Source: Maratus speciosus (taxonomy: Eukaryota > Arthropoda > Arachnida > Araneae > Salticidae). From it: 64,000 nucleotides of DNA. Made by a program: the position numbers and the translations under genes. The stretch spans positions 74,341,974 through 74,405,973 of the forward strand of contig OZ010796.1 of NCBI GenBank assembly GCA_963932465.1, read 5' to 3'. Below, piece after piece: positions 44,897 to 55,660 of the stretch; within the stretch, counting starts at the first letter, position 1; each line of letters starts with the position of its first letter. Under the pieces are notes generated by a model, which ran no database searches, was not told the DNA's origin, and worked only from the letters and a program-made list of their open reading frames with translations.

Positions 44897-45417
44897 CAGG
44901 GTTCATTGATTTAAATAAACTTGATTTTAATCGGGATTAAAATGATTTACATCAATTGATTTTTTTAAAAAATCATTCTGTTCGGTACATTCGAAAATTA
45001 GGAACTGATAAAGCTGCTAAATTCGTTTTTCCGTTCCAGCACTTTATCATAAAACAAAAGTTAACATCTTAACTTGCTTCGAAAATTATTTAAAATTTTC
45101 ATGTACTGCAGTTATTTTTTACTAAAATATGTAAGGTGGAATTGATTTTTGACATCTCATTTGTAGTTTTTCATGCATTTTGTTTTTGTATCATAAAATA
45201 TTTTGATAGCCTAATATGTCCCAATTTTAATCATTTATGCAAATTGTGTAATAATATATATATTGGTAATACTTATAGCATGCATGTGCGTGTCTGTGTA
45301 TATAATTTTTATTTTATAAATTGTCATATGAAATTGAGTTTTTTAAAAATCGGATTTAAATTTAAAAAAAATCAGATTAATCAGATTAATTTAAGAAAAA
45401 AAAAATCCCGATCCCTG
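44897..45417. mobile_element. hAT non-autonomous element, 8-bp duplication TTCATTGC
   Basis: Starts CAGGGTTCATTGATTTAAAT and ends AATCCCGATCCCTG, with inverted termini over CAGGG. Identical octamers TTCATTGC flank it (44889-44896 and 45418-45425). The ends and GATTTAAAT-rich subtermini resemble the decayed hAT element at 19697-21500, so it may be an internal-deletion derivative of that family. The frame crossing the right end is chance. Confidence 0.8.
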
Positions 45418-45437
45418 TTCATTGCCAAAAATGCAGT

Positions 45438-45608
45438 CAGTATTGCCAGTAGGCTACTTTTTTAAAATTGAGATTTCTTGATTGGCACCACTATTTTACA
45501 TTAGTGAAAGTCGCCTTAAGGCGAAAACGAGGAATTTTACTATTTCAGAAAAGTGGTGCCAATCAAGAAATCTGAATTTTTAAAAAAAGTAGCCCACTGG
45601 CAACACTG
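45438..45608. mobile_element. hAT MITE, 8-bp duplication AATGCAGT
   Basis: The left arm CAGTATTGCCAGTAGGCTAC with GAGATTTCTTGATTGGCACC pairs with the right arm GGTGCCAATCAAGAAATCTG with GTAGCCCACTGGCAACACTG. The arms are about 60 bp in a 171-bp element. A perfect octamer AATGCAGT flanks it (45430-45437 and 45609-45616). The centre has the palindrome CGCCTTAAGGCG. Confidence 0.9.
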
Positions 45609-45616
45609 AATGCAGT

Positions 45617-46536
45617 TTTTAATGTTTTTGTTATACAAAAGTCAACAGTAGCATTTACAATAATTTCTAATGTAAACGTGATATTCTTTTTTGCACCCAA
45701 TTACTTCAACAGTGGAATGCTCATTGTGGGTATCCGATTCAGTCTACCCCTTTTTACCATTTTATTGACAGTTATGTTACATTATAGGAATACAATTTGT
45801 GTCTGACTCTATTACAAATTAACATAATTTCGTTACAAATAATGACTGCGAAAAAGGCATTTAAAGGCGGGGGGTCTACTTACTACTTTGGGTCAAATTT
45901 TTAGATTTTTTTCCCCCATCCTTCAAGTGTGTAGATTGTTGTTCTAAAGCGGTTTCGGGATAGTTCAAATCCTTACATTATTTTTTGCTCATGTAATGCT
46001 GCCCGTTAAACGTAATGTTGTCAAATTTTTAACTCTTTATGTACTGAATTATGAATTCAAGAAAATTTTATCTTCTAAAGCCTTTTCCGCGAATTGTTTA
46101 AAACTACGTTAGAAGATTTACATAATCATTTAATAAATTTTAGAACTGAAGGATTTAGGATTAATTAAATTTGAATTTATAAGGATTTTGTGAAATATTT
46201 AACTCCTCTCAAATCTTTTATTTTAAATATTTTTCTGAGTATTTTATAGAATTAAGAAATGTACAAATATGTTCTTGCAATAGAAGTATTTCACAAATGA
46301 AAAATCCCCCCCACCCCCCCACCCCCAACGCCAAGAAAGCGGAAAAGAGGCAAAGGCAAAAGAAATCATCCTTTTTAAAAATATTTTTATTTTGTGGTAA
46401 CTCATAATGCTTTTGGAACAACATAAAGTAATGTATCTATAACTCATTCTTAATTGTATTACATCTAATCGATGTATTAAATGAATTTTATAACAAGTTA
46501 TTTTAATGGTACTTATAAGTACCGTCAGTAGGTTAA
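45617..46536. other. Gene-free; partial copy of the next MITE
   Basis: 45865-46035 (GGGTCTACTTACTACTTTGG, TTGTTGTTCTAAAGCGGTTT, CGTTAAACGTAATGTTG) matches the first 170 bp of the element at 46537-47237. It lacks a right end. C-rich sequence is at 46308-46327. Confidence 0.5.
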
Positions 46537-47237
46537 AGGGGAGGCTCTACTTACTTCATTATGTCAAAATTTTAGATTTTTTTCCCCCCATCCATCAAGT
46601 GAGTAAATTGTTGTTCTAAAGCGGTTTCGTGATAATTCAATTCTGTATGGTATTTTTTGCTCATCGAATGCCGCTCGTTAAACGTAATGTTGTTGTCAAA
46701 TTTTAAACTTGTTTTCTCGAAACCCTATTTTTCAGACTGTGTTACCCTTTTTCTCGAGAACTATTGGTCCGATTTCCTTTATTTTTTCTTGCTGGAGCTT
46801 ATACCACTGAAAATTATAATTTTCAATGATAACGTATTTTTTAGAATTCGCAAAGTCGTCCCCCCCCCCCTCCCCCCAAAAAAAAGACGAAAAAGTGACA
46901 TTTTTTGTTCAACTGACCGCCATTTTGTCAAAAATCAACTTTCGAAGCAAAATGTTGATAGAAGCTTCGGAGAATGACCAACTTGGTTGAGATGCCTGTG
47001 TCCGCAGTAAAACGGTCGCTCGATTGGAACTGTATCTGCACTGCCGAACTGTACAAATGTAAAAACAAAACATTCTTTTTTTCTTTTTTTACATACACCA
47101 AAATATATATTTATCGACATTTTAGTGATATTTAATACAAAAATCCGAAGGTGATATCTGTTCTTTGTAACCAAAAAAAAAAAAAAAAAAAAAAAAATCT
47201 CAATCACGTAAATTTCTTGCTAAAGTAGAACCTCCCT
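46537..47237. mobile_element. TTAA-flanked MITE (AGGGGAGG..CTAC ends)
   Basis: AGGGGAGGCTCTACTTAC at the left mirrors GTAGAACCTCCCT at the right. TTAA lies at 46533-46536 and 47238-47241. The 0.7-kb interior contains poly-C (46860-46875) and poly-A (47172-47197) tracts and no transposase. The open frame on + through 46657-46977 is not recognisable. Confidence 0.6.
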
Positions 47238-47241
47238 TTAA

Positions 47242-48528
47242 GGGGGGGGGGGGGGGGGGAGCTTACCTTTTCAACAGTTTTGTTTATTTTCAAATATGTT
47301 GCAAATGGTGAACTCCCTGCATTTCAATGTTCAACAAAACCATTCATCATATTTTAACTGACTGTTCGGGCCTCCGGCACTTGTATAGGATTTATTTTAA
47401 TTCATTATCACCAATCTTGACTAACCTTATTGGGGCAACACCTCGATGGGGCGCTTTTGCCTTTTTTAAAGCATGCAAGATTTTATCTTGAACTATAATT
47501 TTTATTTCCTTCATTGGTTTAACAAGTCAGAATTTTCCTTTACACTTTTATGACATCCAGACTGCACTTTTCATTGAAATACTTTTATACTTGATTGTTT
47601 TAGGATTTAAAATTTTTATTTTTTCTATACTTGTCTGACTGCATCCAGATGGGATTCCCCATCCAGATTGCTTTTCTCATTGCTCTTTTATATTGACATT
47701 GTTTATCTCTCACTTTTTGGTCTACTTTTTTTTTGGCACAGCATGCCCTTTAACGGATTTTATGCTATAAAACCTCATACAACTAAACCAAACCAATGTG
47801 AACAAAAAGTACATTTTGAAAAAAAAATTAACTGTATATTTAAAATGTTTAAAAAGATTGAATTTTTCAAAAATCCCTACTTTTTTTAATATTGATATTT
47901 TTTAACCCCCCCCCCCTCCTTTTTTAAAAAGATTTTCAAATGTGTATTACAGAAGTCTGCACACGGAATTTTAGATATATCTAATATTACATTTAATATA
48001 ATTCTTTACTGACATATATAGTGTAAAACAATGAAACCTAACACATCTCCATATACTTTTATTTTTTTTAAATATAAAAAAAACACGAAGGCTAATTCCA
48101 TACGCAGATTATCACATATATAATAAAAAACACGTACAAAATAGTTTAAATCTCTATCCCAAATAGCAAAAAAAAAAAAAAAAAAAAAAAGCCTTAGCAT
48201 ATTTTAAAACATGAAAGTGAAGAAAATAGGAACATGGAGAAAAAGCCATTTAAAGTTTTACATCTGTGTGCATTGCAGCTGGGTGTATCAACAAAATTTA
48301 CACTATCTCGCGATATAATTGCCGTATGGGTATAACTGAGGTGTCAAAATAGTCACAATTAAAGACTTTCATTTAATATTTAAAAAAAAAAAAAAAAAAC
48401 TTTGATCAATTTTGAGGTAAACTGTCCCCTTAAACGAAATACGGGAGGAAGCCCAGCTTTATTTGCATACTTCATAACTGTTTTAGGTCATAACTGGTGT
48501 TGCCAGGTGTTCCGATTTACGTGGGATG
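47242..48528. other. No gene recognised
   Basis: Poly-G at 47243-47259, poly-C at 47907-47917, poly-A at 48170-48190 and 48381-48399. No repeat family was matched. Confidence 0.4.
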
Positions 48529-48645
48529 TCCCGCTTTTCAGGGGCTCGATGATCTGTCCCGCTTCGCGAGACGCAAAAGGTCCCGATTTTCAGGGGCTCC
48601 AAGATCTGTCCCACTTCGCGAGATGCAAAAAGTCCCGATTTTTAA
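48529..48645 (+). repeat. 52-bp tandem duplication
   Basis: TCCCGCTTTTCAGGGGCTCG with CTTCGCGAGACGCAAAAGG (48529-48580) is repeated as TCCCGATTTTCAGGGGCTCC with CTTCGCGAGATGCAAAAAG (48581-48632). A third copy begins at 48633 and runs into poly-A. The upstream TGTTGCCAGGTGTTCCGATT resembles hAT MITE ends, but no partner was defined. Confidence 0.7.
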
Positions 48646-49505
48646 TGTTTCACAAAAAAAAAAAAAAAAAAATGTAGTATCATGCTACTCGTTAGTCTGC
48701 ATCGAGTGAAAAATAGTAAAATACAGTAAAAGCTGTACAGACAGAACGTATCAATAACGGAAAAAAATTCTCTTTCAAAAGACCATACAAATCTATCTGC
48801 TTAGATGGAAACTCGTCTAAAACGGATTTTTTTTTGTTCATAACTATTCCTTTTTTACAAGTTTTAATGTACTTGGTTCAGTAAATTGTGTGTAAGTGGA
48901 ACCTGTTTATAACGGAATTCTGTTTTAAAGTAAAAATTTTCTTGTCCCTACGATGTGATTACTAATACAATATACAAATATATACAATGATACCAGCTAA
49001 ATTAGAACTTTGAGTCCGCTTTCACCGGTTTTGCTGTATAAGATTGTTGTTTATTTAGTATCTTTATTGTGTTTATTTAGTATATTAAAACCTGCTAAGA
49101 CTAAATCACAAGGAGACAATTTCAGTTTTAAACTGGCTTTCGTCTTAGCGGGTACAATTCGTTATTAACATGTTATAATCCTATCGTAGGGACAGTGATA
49201 TTTTTACCAGTGTTCGATACAGGTTTTTTTTTCTTGAGGGGGGGGGGGGGGCCCATTTTGTGAAAAGAAAATTATTTTTGTGAAAATAACATTTTGTCAT
49301 TAAAGATGAAATGCAGCTTCTTAAATTCGAACCTAATGTTTATTAATTTCTTAAAATCCTAAAGTTTTCCTTTCTGGTGAGCTTATTTTGTTTAAATTTT
49401 AAACATTTTAATAAAAATCAATGAAAAGTATGTTAATGTCGTTTTGTGAAGGGGCCTCTGGATAGGGCTAGTCGAGCTGTAGGCCTCCTCACCTAGTTGA
49501 ACCTC
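48646..49505. other. No gene; pogo-like scraps
   Basis: Several phrases like CTCGTCTAAAACGGATTTTT, GGAACCTGTTTATAACGGAA and TGGCTTTCGTCTTAGCGGGT are reminiscent of pogo-type ends, but I could not define boundaries. Poly-G is at 49238-49251. Confidence 0.35.
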
Positions 49506-49769
49506 GTGAAGGGGACTGTTTTAATGAATGTCTTTATTGTAAAGGGGACTGTTTTAATGAATGTCTTTATTATGAAGGGGACTGTTTTAATGAATGTCTT
49601 TATTGTGAAGGGGACTGTTTTAATGAATGTCTTTATTGTGAAGGGGACTGTTTTAATGAATGTCTTTATTGTGAAGGGGACTGTTTTAATGAATGTCTTT
49701 ATTGTGAAGGGGACTGTTTTAATGAATGTCTTTATTGTGAAGGGGACTGTTTTAATGAATGTCTTTATT
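49506..49769 (+). repeat. 33-bp minisatellite, exactly 8 copies
   Basis: Eight head-to-tail copies of the unit GTGAAGGGGACTGTTTTAAT GAATGTCTTTATT, differing only in the first few bases (GTGAAG, GTAAAG, ATGAAG). Because 33 is a multiple of three, the array yields an open frame with an 11-residue repeat (MNVFIVKGTVL). The frame lacks a plausible promoter or flanking coding sequence. The unit appears to derive from the local GTGAAGGGG motif at 49446. Near-identity means very recent expansion. Confidence 0.95.
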
Positions 49770-50736
49770 GTGAGGCCCCAAATTTTGCCTTGATCGACCC
49801 CTGTTTACGTTTAATAGGATTCCGTTAGAGACAAGTTCTGCTTTCATAGGGTTTACTGAATTTTTATGTCCCGATTTAGAAACAGCTGTCCCTCTTTTTA
49901 TGACACTAGACCTGGCATGACACTAGTCATAACTTTCTAATCGAACGCGTCCAAGTGATAGCCCATTTCTCTCCAGATAGTGTGAATGGATTGTGAACAG
50001 TAGTCGAAAAAAAACTTTATGTAGCTAACTACTTTGTCTATAAAATCTAGTTAACTACGACTACTTGTTTTCAAAAATGGCGACCACAAACTACTCTATA
50101 AAAGTAGTCACTGTTTCGCTATTTCAAGGTTTTGTCAAAAGATTCAATCTGCACTCAAAATTAAGGACACTGATTAATCCGTTCAGGACCGGCATCTTTT
50201 ACACGAATTTTATTCGTTTGGCACCACTTTTTGTTAATTTGAATTAACTTTTCCAACTTACGGAAATGTCGTAATTAAATAAAATCAATTTTACTTTTCC
50301 TTTTTTACTGGTATTAAACTCAAGCGTTTAAAGCACTTTTTGAGGGTGCATATATGAACCCGAGGTCCCGAAAGGATTAAGCAACACAATGAATCCTCGT
50401 TATATCGTGTCTGCCAGGTACAATCAATACACAACATCCGCTGAAGCGGGGGGGGGGGGGTGTCAGTGCTCCTGTAATCTGATGTTTTTACCTTTTTTCA
50501 AACAAAACTATTTTGAGAAAGTTAATAAAGCTAAATTTCATTTCGGCGGTTAAATAATTAAAAATACAAATGACGTATTAAATCAATTGAAATTGGGTGG
50601 GTGGAGAGATCAAACTATTGGGTGGGCTCGCTCCCCATGGGTCCATATAAATTGGCGCCACTGCTTGATGCCGTAAATATTTTTTTCAAATTTATGTTTT
50701 GACATTTAATGTAAAAGTAGCAGTTTTCTTAACATA
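49770..50736. other. No recognisable feature
   Basis: Poly-G at 50449-50460. Short frames have no known motif. Confidence 0.4.
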
Positions 50737-50806
50737 CGAGGATGTATCAATAAGTTTTTGCCCTCACTTAGAAATAGAGTGAAATTTATGAAATTGCTAC
50801 ATTGTA

Positions 50807-50860
50807 TCAGTCCTTTTCTATATAGTCACCGTGCACAGTAACACATTTCTGCAAACGGTA
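50807..50860 (-). pseudogene. mariner transposase C-terminal remnant
   Basis: On the minus strand the frame reads YRLQKCVTVHGDYIEKD followed by TGA. This fits the conserved mariner transposase C-terminus (W/L..KC....GDY.EK), which normally ends close to the 3' inverted repeat, as it does here. The catalytic domain (DD34D) is absent. Family recognition is from the motif and its position. Confidence 0.75.
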
Positions 50861-50879
50861 TTTCAAAGAGCGGGGGGAG

Positions 50880-51230
50880 GGTGTGTTCCCGGAGGTGTGA
50901 TAGTAGACCCAAGGGGGTCATTTTTCTAACTTTTGCTTAGCCCCACATGTGACATATTGTTGGAAAGGCCTGTGACCAGTTATTCATGTTATGCACCTCC
51001 GGAGCCCCTCCCCTCCAAATTTGCCCCCGGGGGCATGAATGATGTCTGCAAAATTTAAAAAACTGTCACCCGGAGGTCAAATTTGGGGGGAGGGGCTTGC
51101 GAGGTGTAATGCATAAATAAGTGGTCACAGGCCTTTCCAACAATGTCACATGTGGGGTTCGGTAAAAGTTAGAAAAATGCTCCCCTTTGGATCTACTATC
51201 GCGTCCCCTGGAATACATCCTCTTTTCTCT
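50880..51230. repeat. Foldback of the 120-bp satellite family
   Basis: The left arm (about 50886-51030) contains CCACATGTGACATATTGTTG, GAAAGGCCTGTGACCAGTTA and GCACCTCCGGAGCCCCTCCC. The right arm (about 51065-51225) carries the complements, for example GGCCTTTCCAACAATGTCAC. The sequence is related to the arrays at 23200-24100 and 38150-39060. Confidence 0.7.
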
Positions 51231-51278
51231 CTTTTGAAATATCGTTGCACAAATGTATAACTGTGCACACTGACTATA

Positions 51279-52155
51279 CAGGGTGCAATATGTTATCTAT
51301 CGCCGACCTTTAATTTCTCAACCGTTGGTCTTAGACATATAGTTCCAATTACAAAAACGTTTCAAATGAGGTAAATATTTATACTGTGGCATTTTTTAAA
51401 TTCAAAAATAAATTTGATAAAAATTACGAAAACTAACTTTCTATACGGTCCCCCAGTCCCTATGGTTATATTTAGTAAAAGTTTACACATATCATAACAG
51501 ATATAACACAAAGTACTACAAAAATTGACACAGTTATTAAATTTCAAAGTTTGAAATTTTTGCACATGATTTTGTCTTTCATTGAGGGATCAGTTAAAAG
51601 ATGAATTAAAGTAATTCGAGATCAAAATCAGGGTGCAATGTCCTTTTTACGGTGAAGCCACTTTTAGCCGGTATCGTCGGTACTTTTGAATATTGTTCGA
51701 CCCATAAAAGTTAGCTCAAATTTTTAGATGAAATAACCCGATTTGGTGATACCGGCTAAAGGTGGATTTGCCGTAAAAAGGACATAGAACTCTGATTTTG
51801 ATCTCGAATTACTTTAATTCATCTTTTAACTGATCCCTCAATGAAAGACAATCATGTGCAAAAATCTCAAACTTTGAAATTTAATAACTGGGTCAATTTT
51901 CGTAGTACAGATGTCAAACTTTTTGTGTTATATTTGTTACGATATGAGTAAACTTTCCCTAAATATAACTCTAGGGACTGGGGGACCGTATAAAAAGTTA
52001 GTTTTCGTAATTTTTATAAAATTGATTTTTGACTTTAAATAATGCCACAACATGAATATTTAGCTCATTTTAAAGGTTTTTGTAATTGGAACTATATGTG
52101 TACGACCAACGGTTGAGAAATTAAAGGTCGGCGATAGATAACATATTGCACCCTG
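51279..52155. mobile_element. TA-flanked palindromic MITE (CAGGGTGCAATATG ends)
   Basis: CAGGGTGCAATATGTTATCT with ATCGCCGACCTTTAATTTCT at the left matches the inverse at the right. The inverted repeats run almost the whole length, with anchors GGTCCCCCAGTCCCTA, TGATCCCTCAATGAAAGACA and AGCCGGTATC. The centre is near 51700. TA flanks it (51277-51278 and 52156-52157). The arms are about 0.4 kb each with scattered differences. No coding. Confidence 0.85.
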
Positions 52156-52241
52156 TATATAAAAGACTCAATGTAGCAATTTTAGAAATTTCATTCAATT
52201 ATTTCTCTGTGAGGGCAAAAACTTATTGATACACCCTGGTA

Positions 52242-53645
52242 ATTATTTTCATTTAGCGGTGTTCTGCTCTGATTAATGCTCTAAAAGTATAAAATATTTT
52301 CTTTATGAATATATTTTTAGATGCGTTCTTAATGATATAAATACGTAACACCTAAAGTTGTCGTTTGGTCGGGACTATAGTCTGTCCGCATATAACAGCG
52401 CAAAAACGACCCAACTAAATGGTTTGAAAATGATTAGGTAGAATCGTTGCAGAATGGTGTCGAGTCATTTCAAATTTTATGACAATCGAATCAAAACTTG
52501 GATATTAAGTTTTTTCTTCAGTCTATTAAATCCTATCAACCGTAATTAATTCAATGCTATCCCATGATAAGTCATGATTCTAGATCGCCAGGCGATGACT
52601 TCCTATTTAAGATAATAAATCGTAATAAAACTTGTACATAAGAGTGCAAAAACTATTGCACCAAGATCTGAATATCTATAAAACTATAATACGATTTGCC
52701 ACGTTATAACATTTACCACGTTTGACGTACAATTTTCGACTTGTTTCTTATATGAACGCGAAGAGAATAGGGGAAGGCAGAATAAAACATAAGGTATAAT
52801 CCTTAATTTCAGTCACTCAGGTACGTGAAATCTACAAATAACGTCGATATTAATTGCATATTTCTATAATTTTCTTTTAGCAACATGTTTTCCATTTAAT
52901 GCTGGAGAGTTTATTTTCAGGATTTGTTTTCCCTAAATGTTAAGATTTACGGTGCCTTTGAATTGCTTTTTCTCTTCTTGAACATTTTAAGGACATTTTT
53001 AAAGTTTAATCTTCACATTTAACACGTTCATAATGCTATTTTTATACTAAAACTTACGCTTAAATATTCATTACTTTAGGCTAAATTGCAATAAGCCCAA
53101 AGTAAACTGCCCAATTGTCAGCATTTTACAATAAAATAAAATGAAAATAAACTTTTAGTAAAATAATTTTTAATTAGTATTAAATGCTTGATACTGTTTG
53201 TAAATATTTAAAGTTTTATTTGGACATTTATCATTATTTTTCTAATTCCAATTATTTTTAAAGCAGAAATTTATTTTAACCATTCAATTGGGATAGTTTA
53301 AAAGTTTTCTATTTCTTCTGAAAATCTAAATATTTCAGTAGTAGTTCATGAAAAGGTCGCATACAAAAGGCCTTAAAGCGCCCCAACGACAGAATCAGAC
53401 CTCGCCTAGAGGTCTTAACGAACCCGGGCCTGGCCTCGAGGATCGTTCTTGACCCGGCAAAATGAAGGCATACTTTTCAAATAGGCCGGAAGAATGAAAC
53501 CAATTTTTTTTTTATTTATTCGGGCCGATAAAAAATTAAATGGGCTAGCCTGACTGTTAAAAGAATAAAGCCGGCCGACGGGCATGATATAACAAATAAA
53601 AAAGGATCAAACTAAACCGATAAAATATAAACAATTTTCAATGGA
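52242..53645. other. No gene recognised
   Basis: Mostly AT-rich. 53380-53600 is locally GC-rich (GAACCCGGGCCTGGCCTCGA, AAAGCCGGCCGACGGGC) but has no sustained open frame or known repeat end. Confidence 0.4.
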
Positions 53646-53651
53646 CATGAC

Positions 53652-54412
53652 CAGGCATTAAAGAGTTCCTTCTAAAGGAGGAATTCCATCTTTTTTTAAA
53701 AAACAAATTTGAACATTCTCTGAATTGATGCAAAAATGCAAAGAAAATATTAGAAGCATGGGAGGGGGGGAGGGGGTCTAGAAAGCTTAATAATTGGACA
53801 TTTTGTCTACTCAAATCCTTGAAGTTTGTTTGTGAATTGCTGCACTATCAAATCAAAGGCAAACTTTTATTTATAAGCATCTGAAAGTCATGTAAATTAA
53901 GTTCTAGTAGGGACAGGAAGTTTCCACAAGGTTCTTTTGGGATAGAATATTTTATTCTATTTATAAAACACTTCTGGGTAATTTGTGATGCATTTTTTGG
54001 AAATATATATTTGGAGTGAAGATCAATTTGGCGTGCATATATTTAGCATAGATTTTTTTTTCTTTTTAAGTAGTCTTAAACATTCAAATCATTCAAAATA
54101 ATACATTTATTTTGAAAAATTAATCTCTGTACTTCACATAAATTCATCAGATACATTTGGATGGATTTATACTTTTAATAAACTTGTTTCCAATTTTTAT
54201 TTATTTATTTTTTATTTAATGAACTTATACATTTATTGTTATTTATTTTTCTTTTAATACTTTCTAAGTTAAAAAAAATCATATGCACAGTTATGATTCA
54301 TTTTATTGTATGAATGACCGTTGAAATGCATCTAAATTATACAAGTTTGGCCTTATTGTATAGATGGAAAAAAATTTCCACCTTTTTTCCCCATTTCCCA
54401 TTTTTATGCCTG
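53652..54412 (+). mobile_element. Full copy of the CAGGCAT-ended family, 6-bp duplication
   Basis: Starts CAGGCATTAAAGAGTTCCTT and ends CCCATTTTTATGCCTG, with inverted termini over CAGGCAT. The hexamer CATGAC directly flanks both ends (53646-53651 and 54413-54418). The 761-bp interior is non-coding with a poly-G region at 53762-53775. Partial copies at 6725-6975 and 10326-10793 carry complementary halves. The superfamily is not assigned. Confidence 0.7.
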
Positions 54413-54475
54413 CATGACAGGAGCAATATAAGTATAAATGCCAATGCTAGCTCGGCAGCACTAATACAGAATACA

Positions 54476-54676
54476 CACTGTTAAAAGTTTGCAGCATTCT
54501 GGCAGGTCATTTGACCGTTTTTTCCGAAAACGGTTACACAACCGTAATTTTAACACTATTCTGACCATATTATTGGCAATTTAATGGTCAGAATATAGTT
54601 AAATTATGGTTATGAGACCGTTTTTTCAAAAAACGGTCGAATGACCTGCCAGAATGCTGCAAAATTTTTAACAGTG
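54476..54676. mobile_element. Palindromic MITE, CACTGTTAAAA ends
   Basis: CACTGTTAAAAGTTTGCAGC with ATTCTGGCAGGTCATTTGAC pairs with GTCGAATGACCTGCCAGAAT and GCTGCAAAATTTTTAACAGTG. Inner arms pair AACGGTTACACAACCGTAAT with its near-inverse. The element is about 201 bp and lies only 100 bp upstream of the TFIIS-N exon. Terminal motifs match the MITE at 20039-20283. No clear target duplication. Confidence 0.75.
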
Positions 54677-54777
54677 CACCAACGTGCTATATATTCCCTT
54701 AGCCAACGCCAACAGACACACAAAACCTTTTTTCTTTTATTAGTATAAATAATTAATTTTGAATTTCTCTTTTACAG

Positions 54778-54834
54778 ATTCTCAATGCTATTCGCAAGTT
54801 GTCTAAAGTTCCGATGACAGTTGAAATATTGGAG
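54778..54834 (+). CDS. Internal exon of a TFIIS N-terminal (LW) domain protein, Elongin A-like
   Basis: A 57-nt exon in phase 0 reads ILNAIRKLSKVPMTVEILE. It follows a strong acceptor (a pyrimidine-rich tract ending TTTACAG, 54777) and precedes a good donor (GTATGT at 54835). The peptide fits helix 2-3 of the TFIIS N-terminal domain, whose family pattern is L..L..L..(L/V)P(I/M)T...L, normally followed by a (T/E)TG(V/I)G(K/R)TVN stretch encoded by the next exon. Elongin A (RNA polymerase II elongation, Cul5 ubiquitin ligase adaptor) fits best through KLS..P.TV.IL. TFIIS itself and IWS1/PNUTS-type proteins are alternatives. Neighbouring exons are not recognised in the window, so flanking introns must be large. 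A MITE lies 100 bp upstream. Confidence 0.65.
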
Positions 54835-55025
54835 GTATGTTTTTCCAAAAATGTTACAATTGGTTAAATAATTGTATATAATTTATTATATATTGCCGAT
54901 TGGTACTGTGTCCACAACTTTAATTTTGTTAAGGAAAAATATTTTTCAACGCAAAACCTTTGACTGATTTACGCACTCTTATTTTTAAACGTAAAATATT
55001 TGTAATAATGACTGTTTGTGTTTAA

Positions 55026-55656
55026 GGCTGTTCTCAAATCCAATATAAGTTCATGACGTAAGTTTTAATTCGTTTTAGTTCCGGAAATGCATGAAACCGG
55101 TAGGTGTTGTTAATTAGACACTGTAATCGAAAGACGGTTACCGTTTTTTTGGAAACGCAATAGATCTTTCATAAAATACTGTTTAAGTTGACATTTCGAA
55201 TCGAATTTCCTTTACGAAAGCAGAAAAACCAGTTAGCGAAGGAAGAGAAACGTCTTGTCACGTGATCAAAATCGCTTATAATTCGATAGGTAATTGATTG
55301 ATCAAAAAATAGAAAACTCATTTTGATTTCAAATCTCTTCTATAGTCAGACCTGCCAATTTTATATCTTTACGTTTAACCTTTTCAGGGGCAAAAAAAAT
55401 CTGTTCGTAAAATTATTAAATAATTGACTGACACCAGAATTTTAAAACAAATTTCTTAGAAAGTAAAAACCTGGTCTTCTACACTTACATTATAAAAGCA
55501 AAATTTTATTAAAATATTCTTGGGGCCGGTTGTCAGTTTTGGAATTAAAATTAGGTGGTAACGCCGTGCGACCACCGCCCTTGAAAGGGTTAAAGATGAG
55601 CTCGTCATTGCGTCAAAGTTTCGCGCTTGTTGAGCAGTCTTGAGTTGAGAACAGCC
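55026..55656. mobile_element. TTAA element (GGCTGTTCTCAAATCC ends), left of a tandem pair
   Basis: The left end GGCTGTTCTCAAATCC and the right end GTTGAGAACAGCC are inverted. TTAA lies at 55022-55025 and 55657-55660, and the latter also starts the next element. Internal landmarks (CGCAATAGATCTTTCATAAA, GTCACGTGATCAAAATCGC) recur inverted in the right partner. A family A MITE has inserted at 55379-55589. Confidence 0.75.
55379..55589. mobile_element. TTAA-flanked MITE, family A, copy 2
   Basis: Ends CCTTTTCAGGGGC and GCCCTTGAAAGGG, with TTAA at 55375-55378 and 55590-55593. Length 211 bp, almost identical to the copy at 54-265. It shares ATTTCTTAGAAAGTAAAA and GTCAGTTTTGGAATTAAAAT motifs with the partial copy at 34616-34788. 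Nested inside the element at 55026-55656. Confidence 0.8.
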
Positions 55657-55660
55657 TTAA

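Larger units (their letters stand above)
50737..52239 (-). mobile_element. mariner element with deleted body, filled by two foldbacks
   Basis: The left end CGAGGATGTATCAATAAGTT with TTTGCCCTCAC mirrors the right end GTGAGGGCAAAAACTTATTG with ATACACCCTGG. TA flanks both (50735-50736 and 52240-52241). The transposase C-terminus remains beside the left end on the minus strand (50807-50860). The rest of the gene is missing. In its place lie a foldback of the 120-bp satellite family (50880-51230) and a TA-flanked palindromic MITE (51279-52155). Confidence 0.8.

Noticed and set aside
49506..49769. Regular 33-bp repeats, superficially CRISPR-like
   Set aside because: The copies are directly contiguous with no unique spacers, and the context is a transposon-rich eukaryotic genome. 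It is a minisatellite.
48490..49930. Possible hAT element from TGTTGCCAGGTGTTCC to the TGACACTAG region
   Set aside because: The proposed ends do not pair convincingly and no 8-bp duplication was found.
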